From the NCBI GenBank assembly GCA_946611445.1, contig CAMODP010000125.1, positions 1 through 5,435 on the forward strand: a stretch of 5,435 nucleotides of DNA. Reading direction: 5' to 3'. Under the pieces are notes generated by a model. That model was not told where the DNA came from. It saw nothing but the letters and a program-made list of their open reading frames with translations, and did no database searches. The stretch is from an uncultured Eubacterium sp. (lineage in GTDB: Bacteria > Bacillota > Clostridia > Lachnospirales > Lachnospiraceae). Of this stretch, positions 5,383 through 5,435 are shown in pieces; position 1 is the stretch's first letter; every line of letters starts with the position of its first letter. The position numbers and the translations under genes were made by a program.

Positions 5383-5409
5383 GGAGACAGGGGTCTGACC
5401 CCTGTCTCC
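5383..5409 (+). repeat. 27-bp palindrome, copy 8 (central T)
   Basis: Perfect copy with central T at 5396, 19 bases after the cbiK stop. It is a single copy without the tandem spacers, so the palindrome can exist alone. A Shine-Dalgarno-like GGAGGG at 5374-5379 lies on its 5' side and possible starts at 5414 and 5420 on its 3' side. No U-tract follows. Confidence 0.95.
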
Positions 5410-5413
5410 GGAT

Positions 5414-5435
5414 ATGCGCATGAAAAAGAGTTTTA
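5414..5435 (+). CDS. Possible start of a downstream gene, cut by window edge
   Basis: ATG at 5414 and in-frame ATG at 5420 would give M-R-M-K-K-S-F before the sequence ends. A Met-Lys-Lys-Ser start is common in exported proteins and lipoproteins, but seven codons prove nothing. There is no ribosome binding site at normal linear distance. GGAGGG at 5374-5379 would come to about six unpaired bases from the first ATG only if palindrome copy 8 folds as a hairpin between them. Function cannot be assigned. Confidence 0.3.

Noticed and set aside
2470..5409. Palindromes as rho-independent terminators
   Set aside because: Stems are strong, but none is followed by a run of T; the 3' flanks are AGCC, GGCA, GAGG, TAAG, TCAA, AATG and GGAT.

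Overview
The window looks like part of a chromosomal tetrapyrrole/cobalamin (vitamin B12) operon from an anaerobic, fairly GC-rich Firmicute. Class Clostridia, perhaps Lachnospiraceae-like, is the best guess. The evidence is the fused CobA-HemD protein, a class II cobaltochelatase (CbiK) of the anaerobic B12 pathway, and strong AGGAG-type ribosome binding sites. The genus cannot be fixed from the sequence alone. All genes are on the + strand.

Layout: (1) 1-681, the 3' three quarters of hemC (hydroxymethylbilane synthase), cut by the window edge. (2) 682-928, a gap whose first 127 bases are four degenerate 33-34 bp tandem repeats. The first unit begins inside the last codons of hemC. (3) 929-2458, cobA-hemD, one polypeptide combining uroporphyrinogen-III C-methyltransferase (N-terminal) and uroporphyrinogen-III synthase (C-terminal). 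(4) 2459-2685, a gap made almost wholly of four copies of a 27-bp palindrome separated by related spacers. (5) 2686-3522, an ABC transporter ATPase. (6) 3523-3795, a second gap with three palindrome copies and a nested 22-23 bp repeat. (7) 3796-4530, an ABC-2 type permease, the partner of the ATPase. (8) 4569-5363, cbiK. (9) 5383-5409, an eighth palindrome, followed by a possible start of another gene at the window edge.

Pathway logic: HemC makes hydroxymethylbilane from four porphobilinogens. The HemD half of the fusion closes it to uroporphyrinogen III. The CobA half methylates that twice to precorrin-2. After oxidation to sirohydrochlorin (enzyme not in this window), CbiK inserts cobalt and commits the ring to B12. 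The ABC-2 pair between these genes has no known substrate; its position suggests a link to tetrapyrrole or metal handling, but that is inference.

The most unusual feature is the intergenic DNA. Eight copies of a 27-bp, 13+1+13 palindrome (GGAGACAGGGGTC, A or T, then the reverse complement) lie in three non-coding stretches over about 2.9 kb, and none lies inside a confidently called gene. The central base alone gives each copy an orientation. The copies sit in longer tandem units, and the repeat arrays behind hemC and cobA-hemD both run into the 3' end of the gene, stop codon included. No RNA genes, CRISPR array, insertion sequence, riboswitch or U-tract terminator was seen.
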